Below, piece by piece: positions 47,404 through 60,244 of a DNA stretch of 64,000 nucleotides. Made by a program: the position numbers and the translations under genes. Position 1 is the stretch's first letter; every line of letters begins with the position of its first letter. The notes beneath the pieces were generated by a model, which was not told where the DNA came from, made no database searches, and worked only from the letters and a program-made list of their open reading frames with translations. Source of the DNA: Selaginella moellendorffii (lineage: Eukaryota > Streptophyta > Lycopodiopsida > Selaginellales > Selaginellaceae). Where the stretch lies: NCBI RefSeq assembly GCF_000143415.4, contig NW_003314261.1:4380691-4444690 (forward strand), written 5' to 3'.

Positions 47404-49807
47404 TTCATAAGAACCGGGACAAACTATCACTGGAGCCAACAGGTACTCAGTTCCTGCGCATACATTCATTTAGCTAATGATCTTCAACAGACTCTGAGGA
47501 TGACGAAGAATTAAATCCAGTTTTTTATCTGAAGGTGTGATAGTCAATTTTCGTTCTTCTGCTGTCTAAAACAAGAGTTTGTTTTCATTTTCTACAGGGG
47601 GAAGAAAGTGAAGATGAGGTAACACGGCTGCTTGGTATTTCTGAAGTTATAATATGCAACGTCTGTTACAGGAGGACGAAGACATGGGAGAAGAGGAACT
47701 CGATGACATGGCTGCCAAAAGTAACTCCGACTATGTCCTTATAGTCACGATACACTAACTGTTTATTATTTTTCCAGTTGAAAAACAGGCAAAATACACT
47801 GGAAGAAAATGAAGCTCGACGAATACAACAAAAAATAGCAGAAAGCCATCGACCGGAAGATTTTGACCAGGTTTCTGATGACGACATACCTGAAGAAACT
47901 GATACCTTGGAGGTACAAGACAGTTTTGATTATATTACATATTGATCTCGAATGATATTCACAGAAACTCGTAGAGCGAAGTGATCAGTTGGTCAAAGAC
48001 AAGGTCAAAGACAAAACATCAGATGTACCCATTGAGAAAGTAAAGAAAGATTTTGACTCTCTTTCCAAGGATGAAAAGTTGCAAGTGGTAATGAGGTGAG
48101 GCGATCTTCTCAAATCAAGTTCGTCAGTTAATTCTCACGTTGTTTACAGTAATGCTCCAGAGCTTGTTGGCCTTCTAACTGAATTAAAGGAGGCGCTGCA
48201 CGAGCTGGAACATAAAGTGCAACCCTCTTAAAGAAGGTAAATACGTCTTAGCAGTGGCTTCGGAACACTTACATTTCTCTATTGTTAACAGTTGGAGGAC
48301 GGGAACTTCGCAACTAGAGAGGGCAAAAACTACATGGAAATGAAGCATATGCTTCTTTTGAGTTACTGCCGAACTATCGTTTTTTATCTGCTTCTCAGAG
48401 CAGAAGGGCGATCAGTCTGTGATCATCCAGTGATTGCAAAGCTGGTTGAAATTCGGACGTTGCTTGAGAAGGTGAGTTTGTGCATTATTTTTGTGATATT
48501 CCAAATAAATATGGTGATCAACACCAGGTACGTCCAATAGACAAGAAACTGCAACAACAAATTGATAAACATATGGTACTAGATACTTCCAAGTTGCCGC
48601 AACAGGAGGATTCCGCTAAGGATGAAGTAAAGGTACAGGAATCTCTTATCACCATTAGCTTTCAAAATATATGTAATGAATTAGTTCAGCAGGAGTCAAA
48701 GGCGACTGCAAATGGAAACCATAAATCAAAACATTTGCGGCACAACGTCCAAAATGCTAAGCCAGCTGAACAGGTATCTCTGAATACGTATATATAACAA
48801 TTCTGTCTTACAGCCACAGTTTGTCGGAGAAGAAAGCAGAAACATGCTAAGAGAGATGGAAAGACTACAAGAAAAAGCTAGACGTGAGCAGTTACTGGAG
48901 CAGACTAGAGTTTCAGAACTCCAAACTGGAAAAAGGCGTGAGGCGAAACGGTGAGACTACAGCACCAGACCTTTCTTTTTCATCAACATTCATATGGCAG
49001 GCACCGTGGGCTGCTGGATGACTTGGAGGATGATTTGGGTGCCCTTGACCAAGAGTCGCAGCCGAAAACCATATCGCGAGTTGTTGCTGAAGCTGGAAAA
49101 CGTCAAAAGAAGCCAAAAGTGAGTGTTTAGAACGAGTACGCCTTGTCACTAAACGCGGCTTGGCAGATCATTTCAAGCGATACCGACCTGCCTGTGAAGG
49201 AGTACATTGGAGAAAGAAGAAGAAAGCGTGAGGTCCAGACCTCTGGTCGGGCGGAATCACCTGTTGAACAATCCGAAGATGACGATGATGGTCAAACACA
49301 GCGAGAGGATGAGTTTTATCAAGAAGCGAAAGCAATCAAACTCGCCAAGGATGCCGCCAGGGCCGCCAAGTACAAAAAATAAGCTGATAGCCTTGTTCAG
49401 TCTCTGGAATTTTGATAATTGTCGTGCAGGGAGCCTGTTCCAAAACCAGAACTTGACATGCAAGAGACGAGAAGGCACATTAAAACCGAGGTAACGCCAT
49501 GGCATTCCTCTTTAACATAATTGTTTGATTTGTTTTCCCTGTGCATTCAACAGATGGAGAAGAATCGTGGACTAACACCATATCGCAAAAAGGCCTCGAA
49601 GAATCTACGGAAGAAATTCAAGGTAAGATGATTATATGCTAGCACAGGGCTCACCATCGTTTTCGTCTTGCTCCTCAGATGATGCATGGAAAGGCGGTGA
49701 CAAGACGTAAAGGACAAGTCCGGGACATCAGAATGGGAGCAGGACCATATGGAGAGGAATCCACTGGTGTCCGCACAAATTTGAGTAGAAGCGTCAGATT
49801 AAGTTAG
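47404..49807 (+). pseudogene. SAS10/UTP3 family (THALLO-like) nucleolar protein, multi-exon, with lesions
   Basis: SAS10/UTP3 proteins act in the small-subunit processome of the nucleolus. Short exons with clean GT/AG sites run 47404-47442, 47491-47534, 47598-47618, 47672-47720, 47778-47912, 47965-48095, 48150-48236, 48292-48471, 48528-48632, 48693-48773, 48814-48950, 49001-49118, 49167-49369, 49430-49490, 49554-49622 and 49679-49807. The Sas10/Utp3/C1D core shows SNAPELVGLLTELKEALHEL and MKHMLLLSYCRTIVFYLLL; the Sas10 C-terminal domain shows KNRGLTPYRKK, AVTRRKGQVRDIR and YGEESTGVRTNL, ending at TAG 49805. The frame slips near 47790-47800 and again near 48222-48228 (one base short before LKK), and no start exon is visible. 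It is either a recent pseudogene or carries sequence errors. Confidence 0.8.
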
Positions 49808-50169
49808 TCATGCTTAAAAAATGTTAACAAATATGAAAAAAAAGGAATGAACTTGAAAGTTGTCAAGCCTCTTCTGCAGATATGATGTTTTTCGAGAGTT
49901 TTGAATCAGGAATGCATAAGTCGAAAGTTATCCTTCCATCTTGAGAATGATGAAATTTGGCATCAGAATGGAAGCAGGACCATATGGAGGTTAGAAAACT
50001 TATGAAAATTTCATAAGGGAATTTTTCGAGCTTGATGAGAGTTCAGGTCAAAAGTTTTGAATCAGGATCATAAGTTGAAAGTTAATCATTTCATCTTGAA
50101 CCCGAAATTATTGACCATGAAAAATGAATATGAACAGTTCATTTACAAAACCTTAACAAAATTTTGAAG
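49808..50169. other. Downstream of the SAS10-like gene, with partial self-duplications
   Basis: 49960-49991 repeats a piece of the last SAS10 exon (CATCAGAATGGAAGCAGGACC, compare 49728-49748). A segment around TTTTGAATCAGGA occurs at about 49898 and again at about 50058. No gene. Confidence 0.6.
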
Positions 50170-50172
50170 TCT

Positions 50173-50560
50173 CTACACATTTGGAATCCTTCCAGCCTGC
50201 CCGTCCCGGGGCTCAAAGTCGGATGCTGCATTCTTGTCCGCAGCGGACTGTAATGTCGCTGCAATTCCACCACGCTGTGCGACTCCACCACTGTTCCTCT
50301 GCTCCGCGGCTTGAACCCTTGCAGCATCTTCGTGAGTCACCACCTTATCAATTGGCATCTTTGCGCTGGCATTCTGTACCACCACCACAAAGAAAACAAA
50401 AATCCAAACGAGTTACAGCCACGAAAACCTCTTGAGAAATATCTCCAACTTACAGCACGTCATGGACTGTGGGAATTTCGTCTATGGCACCAGCCGCATT
50501 CTTGTTCGCATTGCTTCGTTATGCCTTTCCTGAGGAGTTCATGTATTTAAGACCAGATGA
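50173..50560 (-). CDS. SMP-domain LEA protein (seed maturation protein type), probably partial
   Basis: The minus-strand exon from about 50360 to 50173 reads VTHEDAARVQAAEQRNSGG and GGIAATLQSAADKNA, the typical SMP repeat of late-embryogenesis-abundant proteins, which protect cells during drying. It ends in a TAG at 50173. A likely upstream exon at about 50540-50470 gives NANKNAAGAIDEIPTVHD and is joined through a small intron ending GGTACAG at about 50372. SMP proteins usually have two or three SMP units; only one clear unit is visible, so the gene is short or its 5' part is missing. The exact donor is uncertain. Confidence 0.6.
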
Positions 50561-50601
50561 GTTTGAAGCTGTGCTTCTGGGCTTCTGGCCATACTTTTTT
50601 A

Positions 50602-51104
50602 CTAGTACGTCTTAAGTTGCTCTGCAATGCTAGCATATTCCTGCCCCAATGCTGTCACGAGAGTCGCAGCATGTTTCTGCAACTGATCCAGTGGTATCTC
50701 CCTTCCCCAATCTGGGTTAGCTGAACACGCATATTCGCTCAAAACCCCAGCCTTAATCCGGATATTTAATCCCTCGATAGTCTACAAGCAAGTCGCCCGT
50801 CACGTAGCTGGGTTAGTGAGGATCGATGACATAGCATTCATCCTCATCATCTGCCTAGTCAGCAGACCCTACAGTCATGTCTATTCACCATGTACTTATA
50901 CCATAAGCTATGAAGCGCTGAGCGACGACCATTCTGACCATTCCAGAATCTAATACAATGTCCTAGCAAATCCGCAACTGTATTCATCATCGCAGCGGCC
51001 CTGCTCCGAGTCAATGCAGCAGGTCTCCTTGTAGGGTTTATAAACACCCCGCGAGAAACCACAAACCACAGGCATAGCACCGACGCAACGAGAAGGAGAG
51101 ACAT
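50602..51104 (-). CDS. Secreted protein of unknown family, copy A
   Basis: The ATG at 51104 begins a clear signal peptide (MSLLLVASVLCLWFVVSRG). The mature start (INPTRRPAALTRSRAAAMM) resembles copy B near 58.7 kb. A downstream exon at 50781-50602 (LNIRIKAGVLSEYACSANP, ending KTY) also matches copy B. The join is uncertain: an intron with a CTAAC branch-like word and a TTGTAG acceptor at 50782 is possible, but by homology to copy B a piece like TGDLLVD just upstream should be coding in another frame. The gene is either spliced in a way I cannot settle or is frameshifted. No known domain recognised. Confidence 0.45.
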
Positions 51105-52511
51105 CGTTCCTCTACTATGAAAATGCACAATGAGAATGTGAGAAGAAGGTGCAGCACAAGCTCACAACCAGCCTTTCTATTAAGGAGTGGATCCTCAGGA
51201 ATGCAGCGGGAATGTCTTTCGAACATCCGTGGTAATATAGTTCTAAATGCATGGGGTTGTCATATACATGCCACATGAATCTCTCTGCCATATTCGAGTA
51301 TTAATTATATGATTTGTGCTTACAAACAACCGTTATGCTAAGCATCCAATCCTCATAGCAAGTTTCCAGGTGTTGCATTACCAACTGAACATTCGGCTTC
51401 ATCCAATGCATCCATGACAATCTAAGTTTTTCTGTCGACTTCCTGCAAAACGTTGTCGTGTTCAGCATTGACATTGCAACTGCAGCTAGTGCCATTTGGC
51501 AGTGGATTAGCAACGCAAGAACAATTCTCAAAGTACTACCGGTGTCTCGAGGTGTTACCTTGTCCATTAGCTGCACTGAGGCAAACAAGGAACGGGCTAC
51601 ATATGGCGCCTCTCTGGCAGCGGTTTTGGAACGGAACAAAATATTAAACACAAGGCATGATGTGTGTCTCTAGTGATGTCAGACAGAGCTTAGTGCTACT
51701 ACACACAGTAAAGATGAAATCAAATAATTGAATTGAATTTTTCTTCTCACTGGTCTGAAAAGTAAGGCTTAAAGTTGAGCCACAACCTCCTCCAACGATA
51801 GGGCATCATCCAAACACAAACCAGCAGTGTAAAGAGCAGGTCCTTATCTTCTTCTTTTGTCCATTTGACTTTGCAAATAAAAGTTTGCAGCATAATGATT
51901 ATCATAGGGTTGGCATGCTGCAACTCATTCACGAATCTAAGACTGGATTTTAGTTTTTTTCTTCATGATCAAGTGAAGTGAAGTCAACGTCATTTGGTTT
52001 GTGGATCCCAGATTATAGCAATTCATGCATTTCCCCAAGAGTGTTGGAAGCCTAAATTGCATTCACATAAGATAGTCCATCAATAACTTATAGTTCACAA
52101 AGCTGCCATCTTCGTGAAGGGACGCTGCACAGCTTGCCATACAAATTTGGTTTCACATGCTTGAGCTCACTCACAGCATAACAGTTGCTTGCTGCTTGCT
52201 GCCAATACAACAATCAAGTTAAGTTCTATTTAGCAGCATCATCCATAAGTATTGAACCACATGCAAGTTGCAACGTGTATTATGAAAACTTTTTTGAGCT
52301 TTTGTTGGGAATCGGGATTGTATAGTAAAGTTTATATATTTTTATTAAAATACATATAAGAATGACTACAATTTCAAAACATGCATTTTCCATCAAGTCA
52401 TAAATAACTAGAATTGGAGAATGGCTATTTTCTTTAAATACTTTGTAGAATTATAGTTTCTTGAATTTTCCATCATTCTCATAATGTAAACATATCTTAT
52501 AAATATTCTGG
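51105..52511. other. Intergenic, nothing firmly recognised
   Basis: A minus-strand frame at 51651-51301 has protein-like composition in places and splice-like sites (TTTTGCAG), but no domain can be named. The remainder shows no repeat or RNA gene. Confidence 0.4.
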
Positions 52512-52718
52512 TGTGAGTGCATGGAATATGGAAAGGGAATACAGAAATGTGTATATCAATTAGCCCAAAAACTCTAGCTTATATATGGGAGCGAGTGGTC
52601 CGGATTGAAACCAATCCGACAGCTACCAAAATCCCACTACACTAATATTAGTATACGGCATCATAGCCATACACTTGGCCCTCACATCATCCCCTCCTCT
52701 CGGAATAATGGAAGGTCA

Positions 52719-55646
52719 TCAGGGTTCTCTTGTAAATGGGCCGGGATCTGGAGGAACGTCAAAAGGAGGCATCGGCAAATTTGTAGACAGTATTAATTGC
52801 TCCTGATCCCTATGTATGAAGTGCTTCAACCGCTGCACATGCACAATCTCTGGAGGATTGGCTTGCTGAACGTCATGCCGAACCTTATAAATTTGCGGTC
52901 CAACTTGCCGCAACACCTGATACGGTCCTTTCCATTGCACAAAGAGCCCCTTATATAAACCACGTACCGTAAGATGGGGAAAACGGACTAACACCAAATC
53001 ATCCACTTTGTACTTTGCAGGTGGACGATGATGGGAGTTGTAGTGCCATTTTTGTCCCATTTGTACGCGGCCTAAGTGTTCAGCAGACTCTACTCAGACA
53101 AGTGGAAGAATGCTTGTCAAATATTGATCCCATGACTTAGCATCAGGAGCTCGTGGCAATCGCGAAGGTAAACCCAGCTCTGTTGGTAATATTGGATTAT
53201 GACTATATAGAAGTTTATATAGTGAAGCACCAAGAGAACTCTACACCCCTGTGACATAGGCATACCGAAGAGACAGCAAATAACCATCCCAATCCAAATG
53301 CTAAAAGTTCATATACTTCGCAATCATCCCTTTGAATGTCCGAATGAGCCATTCCACCAAACCATCTGATTGTGGATGATAAGCACTCGTAAAAGTGTGG
53401 CGTATCCCCAACCGAGACGTCAAAACATGAAATACCTCAGCCATAAATGCAGGACCATTATCTGAAAGAATCCGCTCTGGACAAGAATGTTGGAACACTA
53501 CTCGATTGAGGAGGAAGTATCCAACAGCAATTGCAGAGGCGCTAGCAAGAGCACCAACTTCCACCTAACGAGTCAAGTAGTTAGAAGCAATAATAACATA
53601 CTCATTGCCGGCAGTCAATCGTGGAAAAGGTCCCATAAGATTAAACACCACCAACTCAAACAGACAGGAAACTGCAATTGACTCCAACTGTCCTTTCGCA
53701 GCACAAGGGGGAGTATTACAAGCTTGGCACCAAACACAACTACGCACATACCGGATAACATCACATCGCATCTCCGGCCAATAGAAAGACCTGCACAGCT
53801 TCTCGGTCACACGATGATGTCCCATATGCCCACCTAGAACATGAGAATTATGGTAGGCATGGAGAAACCGCGGAATAAAGATAGAAGGCACCACCAGCCG
53901 TAAAGGATCATCAGGATCCGTCCCCACAAAATAAAGGAGGCCATCTTCAAGACGATATTGAGAATGTAAATGCCGAAAAGGCAAGTCATCAGCAAGTGAT
54001 GCAGGATTCTCAAATGCATCTCGAAGCCTTCGAATCCACGGCTCAATCTTTTGAGCTTCACGAACCTCATCAAGAGAAGGTAGATCTTGCTTTGCACCTT
54101 GTGGACACTAAAAGTCAAGTACAGAAACCACTAACGGCACAGAATCCTCGTTTAGAAAATCCACAGATGCTGGAACAACAGGCTCATCAGAAACATGAGA
54201 AGAGAGCGGAGAAGGAAGGGGAGCTCGAGAAAGGGCATCAGCATCAGCCATAAAACTCCCTGGGCAATGAACAACATCAAAATTATATATTTGAAGCTTC
54301 AAAGCCCACCAAGCAATACGACCAACCAGGTTCTTCCGCTTCAATAATGAAGTAATGGCAGCATTGTCACCTTCAAGTAACGTCCGAGAACCATGTAGAT
54401 ATGCATGAAGTTTCTTGAAACCCTAAACTGTCGCTAAACACTCCTTCTCTGTTGTGGAGTAGTTCACTTCTGCTGGTTGTAACGTACGGATTATATATGC
54501 AATGGGATGATGCTGACCAGGCACACTCGGGCTTTCTTGCATCAACACACCTCCAAGACCAATATCAGAAGCATCTACGCGCAAAATAAAAGGTTGAGTG
54601 TAGTCAGGATATGCCAAAACCGGAGGAGTCGTTAACAGCTCTTTGAGATTCACAAATGACTGCTCACAATCTGAAGACCAGATGAAAGATGACGTTAATG
54701 ACTTTAGCAACGCTCGCAACAGTGCAGTGCGATCAGAAAGATGATCCACAAAACGACCAAGATACTACACCTTGCCCAGGAAGCATTACACATCATTCAC
54801 ATACTTCGGAGTAGGGAACTTTAGAATGGCTACAAGTTTATCAGGATCAACTTGCAAACCTTCACGAGAAATACAGTACCCAAGATAAGTTGTATCCTTG
54901 GATCCAAACACGCACTTCAACCGCTTCAGCTTTAAACCAACGTCCCGTAGCCGATCCAACACTTTACACACATCACGAATGTGCTCCTCCCACGTCCCCT
55001 TCGAGTGAATCAAGACATCATCAATGAAGTCAGCAGTCACCTCTGGCATATCACAAAGAACCTCGTCCATCATCCACTGGAAAGTTGCTAGAGCATTGTT
55101 CAAACCAAACGGCATCACCAAGAACTCGTACAAACCAAATGGTGTACAAAAAGCAGTCTTAGGAATATCTTCTTCGGCCATCGATACTTGCCAGTACCCA
55201 GAAGCAAGATCGAGCTTGGTGAACCAACGACTTCGCCCTAGACAATCCAAGAGATCAGCCGTGTGAGGAAGAGGGTACACATCCGGGATTGTCACTTCAT
55301 TTAACGAACAATAGTCGATGCAGAAACGAATACTCCCATCAGGCTTCGTCACAAGATGAGGTTCACATGCCCAAGGACTCCGCGACTTCTGAATAACACC
55401 CTTCTCCAACATCTCCTTGACGTTTGCACGTAAAATCTTGATCTCCTTGGGTGACCGACGACGAACAGGAACCTTGATTGGACGAGCATCCCCGGTTAGA
55501 ATCGGATGACGTGTGGCAATCTTGGCCCTAGAAGATAGGTCAAATTCAAAGAGATTAGAATACTCCTTCATGAGCCGATCAACAACTGCAACACAAAGAT
55601 CTTCGGAGGGATCGGAAAAGGGAAGAGCAGAACAAGATGGAAACAT
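52719..55646 (-). pseudogene. pol: Pol of the second gypsy element (RT, RNase H, integrase)
   Basis: The minus-strand frame shows RT with WFTKLDLASGYWQV and MPFGLNNALATFQ and the catalytic box as FIDD (about 55025). RNase H follows with ILRVDASDIGLGGVL (about 54590). The integrase zinc finger (HMGHHRVTEKL to CVWCQACN), the LSDNGPAF segment, and HPQSDGLVEWLIRTFKG come next. The end reads LVRFPHLTVRGLYKG and FVQWKGPYQV, an integrase C-terminal domain. About ten stops break it: TAG mostly, with TAA and TGA. It cannot be active. Confidence 0.88.
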
Positions 55647-56489
55647 AGGAGGAAATAGTGGGAAAACAAAAGTAATAGAAGCAGAGGTAGAAGTAAAGGG
55701 ACGAAGAGGTATAGAAGTGAGAGGAATGAATGAAACATAAGGAAGTATGAGACAAGGGGGAGAAGCCTCAAAGTCACACTTGGCATGATTGCGCTACAAC
55801 CAATCCATACCAAGAATGAGGTCAAAAGCTTGACTCGGCACCACCTGCAACGACTGCAACTCAAGCTCGAGATCACCCACATGCACAACCAGATCCGCCT
55901 CATCTCGTGCACATACATGTGTACAGCCATTGCCATTCTACTTGGGTTGTCCTAAAGTTGGAGTATGGCCTTAGCCATATTGACTAGCCATAACCATTAA
56001 CTTTAATTATTTTTTTATTGGCAATCTATATACCACTTCCATATTGTGGTGGTGAATTACCAGCTACCGATTGATCTAGCATAACTCTCTTACCTCTAAG
56101 TACTTATAGTATCAACAAGAATTCGGGTCCATATTAAACTTGTGTTCCTGCTGTTCCAACTCCTCTTCTTTTTCCTCCACCAAATTATCTAAGTCCTGAT
56201 CTCTGGTAACATAAAAACATATACTAAATTATCATTATAATGATGTCTGCTGCCATAAAGAATGAAAACTGGATTTGCCGCACGACGCAAGTGTAGACAA
56301 CAACATGTGGCAACAGGTCGAGCAATAGAAGATAAACTTGAACCTATATCAACCAACACAGAGAGAAGAATAGGAGACCTCTTGTTATAAAAACGAGCTT
56401 GGAAAGTAAACACTGGATGAACCGGTGCCGAGTGAACCCCTTGATGATACTCTCAAAAGAAAGATGGAAGGGTCACTAACTTATTCGCG

Positions 56490-57360
56490 CAAGGTCCCTC
56501 CGTTACTCATGCAACTCCTCATTTCCCATATGCACCTCGGTGTCCAAACCTTCCACCGCAGCAGCACCAACAGGACATTGCTGACGCCAAGGTCTCCATC
56601 CAGGAAATGGAGGTCGCCAATCCGGAAAGCGTCGACAACATCGATAAGTATGACCAACTTCATCACACGCCCAGCAACGAACATCACGGCCACGACCACG
56701 TCCGCGCCCTTGTCTGTGGACTCGAGTAGCAACAGCATCAACCTCCATTGGAACAGGACCATCACTCATAGGAAATGGAGTTGAAAGACGTGTAGCAAGA
56801 AGTGGAAGAGGTGACGTCTCATAACATTATGCCAAGTGAAAAGCATTGTCAAGGGTGGCAGGAGCAAGTGCATACACAAGGCCGACAAGATCTTGACGAA
56901 GTGCTGGTCACAACATTCCTAGCTTGATCCGCTCCGACATATTAGGCTCCGCATGAAGCAAAAGACTTCGGAAACGAACGCCAAATTGCATCACCGACTC
57001 AGATTGCTCTTGGTAAAGACGATACAATTGTTGGAAGGCATCGTCACAATCGTCAGCATGTCTAAAGGCGTATTTGAAGACATCCGGAAGAACAATCCAA
57101 TCCCCACGAGTGGCCGCACTCAATCCATTGTACCACTGCAATGCCGTCCCTTGGAGACACATGGGAAACTCACACAAACGTTGAGCATTATCCCAAGAAT
57201 GATATGTGGCAATCACTGTGAAGTGATCGAACCAATGGTACACATCATCCCCAGGATTCCCACGAAAGAACTCCAGCTAAACGCGAGGATTGGCACCAAG
57301 AGCAGGAGGAGTTGGACCACATGCCATGAATGCCGCCATCAATTGAGTTTGTTTGTTTAA
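56490..57360 (-). pseudogene. gag: Gag of the second gypsy element
   Basis: The minus strand shows the retrotransposon-gag core (MYHWFDHFTVIATYHSWDNA, GTALQWYNGL, LYQEQSESVMQFGVRFRSLL) and then a CCHC-like knuckle (CWACDEVGHTYRCC) after an Arg/Gly-rich run. Stops at about 56908 and 56830 and others interrupt it. Confidence 0.8.
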
Positions 57361-57947
57361 TTGCAAGCGCATAGCATCAAGCAATTGAACCAACTACTGC
57401 TCTAGAGTCAAAAGAGGAGATTGCGGATTGATCATGAAGATGAATGAAAAAGAAAGAGCAAAAGAAGAGAAATGACAAAAAGTTGGAAAGAAATGGTAGA
57501 TCTAGACAATGCAAAAAGCTAAATCTAAACCAAAATCCTGAAAGGAAATAACAAAAGAAAGGAAATGGAAAAAGTTAGATCTAGACGATGCAAAAGCTAG
57601 ATCTAAACCAAAATCCCAAATCCAAGCACTCCCCAGGGACAATCAAAAGTGCCCCTCACCTCCACCAATGTGAGTGCATGGAATATGGGAAGGGAATACA
57701 GAAATGTGCATATCAATTAACCCAAAAACCTTAGCTTATATATAGGAGTGAGTGGTCTGGATTGAAACCAATCCGACAACTACCAAAATCCTATTACGCT
57801 AATATTAGTATATGGCATCGTAGCTGTACATTTGGCCCTTACACTAGGTATTTCTTTGAACTCATTATGCTTCATTTTTAACTTCAAAATTTAAGATGTA
57901 TGAAAGAATTACCTTCATTAACTTATAAAGTATATGTATCAGAATCT

Positions 57948-58831
57948 TTAAGATTTAAAATTATAGAGAATACTTTTAATTTGAATTTTTTTAGAAAGTA
58001 TTATTTGTTTTTTATATGTGTGAGTAATTGGTTCAGTATAAAAAGGTTTGTATGGAGAGGTGCTGCATAGCTTGCCTCTGTATTGATTGCCATGCTGGAA
58101 CGGGATTATCTTGCCTGTAAACAGCCAACACGCCATAACACTTGGTGCCTGGCCGCCAGGTGTCGCTTGACCACAGAGCCACTCGAGAGTCATCGTAGAG
58201 CAATCGGACTGCATGATCAACTGGTACAATCTCCTTGATGCCGTGAGAGAATAACCAGAAGGTAGGAACGTCCCAGCCTCATACTTGTCCTTATAATTGA
58301 CCTTGCTGAACATGGTATTATAGTGGGCGTGACAGTCCCAGTTCCTTTGTGCAGCAGCATCAGGTGTGGGGAGTGCAGGTATAGGCGCACTTGGCTGTGC
58401 ACCAGTACTGGCGCCATCAGTTTGAATACACTGAATCTCCAAGTACTGATTGGTGCCTGTAATGCCACCATATCCACCGGTCTCGGCTGCTTCCCACATA
58501 GCTGCAAGGAGAGGCGACGAACTCCCTGGTACAGTGGTTCTCCCCAGGACGGTAGGTGAACATGAGACAGTGTTCAACACCCAAACCTTAATCTTGACGA
58601 CATGTACCGCGTCAATTATGGGAAGATCATCTACAATCAGCTCACCAGTGTTGAAGTTCGGGGACTGATTAAGAACACCTTGTAGAATTCTCCGAACCTG
58701 ATAAATCAGTGCGCTAGCCTGGGGCCTAGTCGAGGCCTCTCTGTATACCTTACCCATACCCCACAAGAAGCAACGAAACACAAGCATAGCGCCATCACAA
58801 CAAGGAGAGATGTGGTTTTTCGCAAATTCAT
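57948..58831 (-). pseudogene. Secreted protein of unknown family, copy B, one frameshift
   Basis: The ATG at 58831 gives a signal peptide (MNLRKTTSLLVVMALCLCF). After GVWVRYTERPR the frame must shift by one base near 58725-58740 to continue as QASALIYQVRRILQGVLNQS, then GELIVDDLPIIDAVHVVKI and so on to the stop at 57948. Cys residues in pairs (SDCSTMTLEWLCG, CHAHYN) suggest a folded extracellular domain of about 240 residues. It shares its start and middle with copy A at 50.6-51.1 kb. I cannot name the family. The last part (after TEPITHTYKK) is AT-rich and may be non-genuine. Confidence 0.5.
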
Positions 58832-58904
58832 GCTGAGAAACTTGGAGAACATGGAGCGCAACCAACACTTATATATCAAAGGCTGCAGATAGGATGCAGT
58901 TATA

Positions 58905-58995
58905 TTCTCCTCCTGTTGCATCTCCTCCACCCTCTCCATACTATTACAAATCCCCACCATCTCCTCCACCCTCTCCATACTATTACAAATCCCCA
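58905..58995. repeat. Tandem duplication of 39 bp upstream of copy B
   Basis: CTCCTCCACCCTCTCCATAC plus TATTACAAATCCCCACCAT occurs twice in a row. Confidence 0.85.
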
Positions 58996-59259
58996 CCATC
59001 TCCAATTGCATCCCCTAGTTGCCTCTCCAAAATATTGCCCCTTTTTTTTACTTGATTTCACCTCCCAAATTAGGCATCCATGGTAATGTGTTCGACCCTC
59101 ACAAGGTGACTTTTTTTTTCCAACTCAAGCAATGATGATTATTAAGAGAAAGTCAGCTATGCCGCATTCAACAGTTCAAACAACTCAATCATGGATGTGA
59201 TCCTGAATGAAAAACAAATGCATTCTCTGAGATCATAAGACTTCTAAACATAGAATACC
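58996..59259. other. Intergenic between copy B and the PPR relic
   Basis: T-runs only; no feature recognised. Confidence 0.5.
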
Positions 59260-60126
59260 AGAAGGCCCGCGTCGAACTGAGTGAGTGGTGCTTGTGGTGG
59301 AAGCACCTTGTTCTGCATTCTTGCATCCACCCCGTGCAAGTCGAACCGGTTGTTTCACACGTTTGCATCAGCGCTCTTTTCGATCTGCAAAGACTTGAGC
59401 GACACCAAAATTCTAAAGGTCCTGCTTACTAAAATGAAGATTCAGGGCATTGGCCTACACCACCTTGCGCCAGGGCAGGTCAGCCTGAGGAAGCAGAAGC
59501 ACTGTTCAAAGTCATGAAGGATCGTGATATTGAGCCGGATGTTTTCCTCTACAATTGCCTGTCGCAATCCTACGTGAAAGCTGAGCAGCTGGAGCCGGCC
59601 TAATGAAGCAACATATGTGATCATGCTGGGCCTTTACTGCAGGGCCTGCCATTACGACGAAGCCTTGGAGCTGCTGAAAACTGTGGACCACGAAACTGTT
59701 AAGCTCGGCGAGCAGTTCTTTATCACGTTGATCAAAGCCTTCGCGGAGGCTGAACGTTGGGATGATACCATTTCAGTCTTCAAGGAGATGGACAGATCTT
59801 GTTGGATCAGAGGCAGCGTCTACGTGCTGTTGTTGGAGGTGTGTTTCAAAGCTGGCTATTACGAGTCGTGAATCAATTTCTTCACCGCAATCCTCGACAA
59901 AGGAATCAACAGAACGCCTGGTGTGTACGAGACTATGATCAGAGCCTACGAGCGAATGAACCGACTGTCAGAGATCTCGGAGGTTTTCAACTACATGCTC
60001 TGTCCGTTCACCGCTGGCGTTTATGACCTGCTGCATGAAGTATTTATGAGGACAAAGAACTCAGAGATGCTCGAGGCGCTGGAAAACATCAAGAAAGCCG
60101 GCAAAGTCATCTCCGAGGCCTCATAA
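59260..60126 (+). pseudogene. Pentatricopeptide-repeat (PPR) protein, broken
   Basis: PPR proteins bind organellar RNA. The plus strand shows typical 35-residue units: EAEALFKVMKDRDIEPDVFL followed by YNCLSQSYVKA, then ATYVIMLGLYCRACHYDEAL, QFFITLIKAFAEAERWDDTI, YETMIRAYERMNRLSEISEV and a C-terminal end at TAA 60124-60126. The frame is broken near 59430-59490, at 59600 (TAA, with a frame change) and at 59869 (TGA). It is a P-class PPR relic without an E or DYW end. The upstream end is unclear. Confidence 0.7.
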
Positions 60127-60244
60127 TTTCAGATACTTACCGGCAACGCTCTGACGCCTACCATATACGAGCCAAGCTCAGCACGATTTTTTTTTGGACA
60201 ACTCACGAAGATGAAGGCACCATACACATTACATTGCCATCGTC

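Larger units (their letters stand above)
52512..57843 (-). mobile_element. Second Ty3/gypsy element, short LTRs, heavily decayed
   Basis: Direct repeats of 175 bp (52512-52686 and 57669-57843; TGTGAGTGCATGG...CTCACA or TTACA) bound a 5.3-kb element on the minus strand. A polypurine tract (GAGAGGAGGGG, minus strand, 52691-52701) lies next to the left LTR, and TTGGTGGAGGTGAGG, a possible primer site, lies next to the right LTR. The flanks CTGG and CTAG give at best an imperfect 4-bp duplication. Unlike the first gypsy element there is no chromodomain, so it belongs to another clade. It lies between the two secreted-protein paralogues. Confidence 0.88.

Noticed and set aside
51301-51651. 116-codon minus-strand frame
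   Set aside because: Composition is partly protein-like but no domain, start context or consistent exon structure could be supported.
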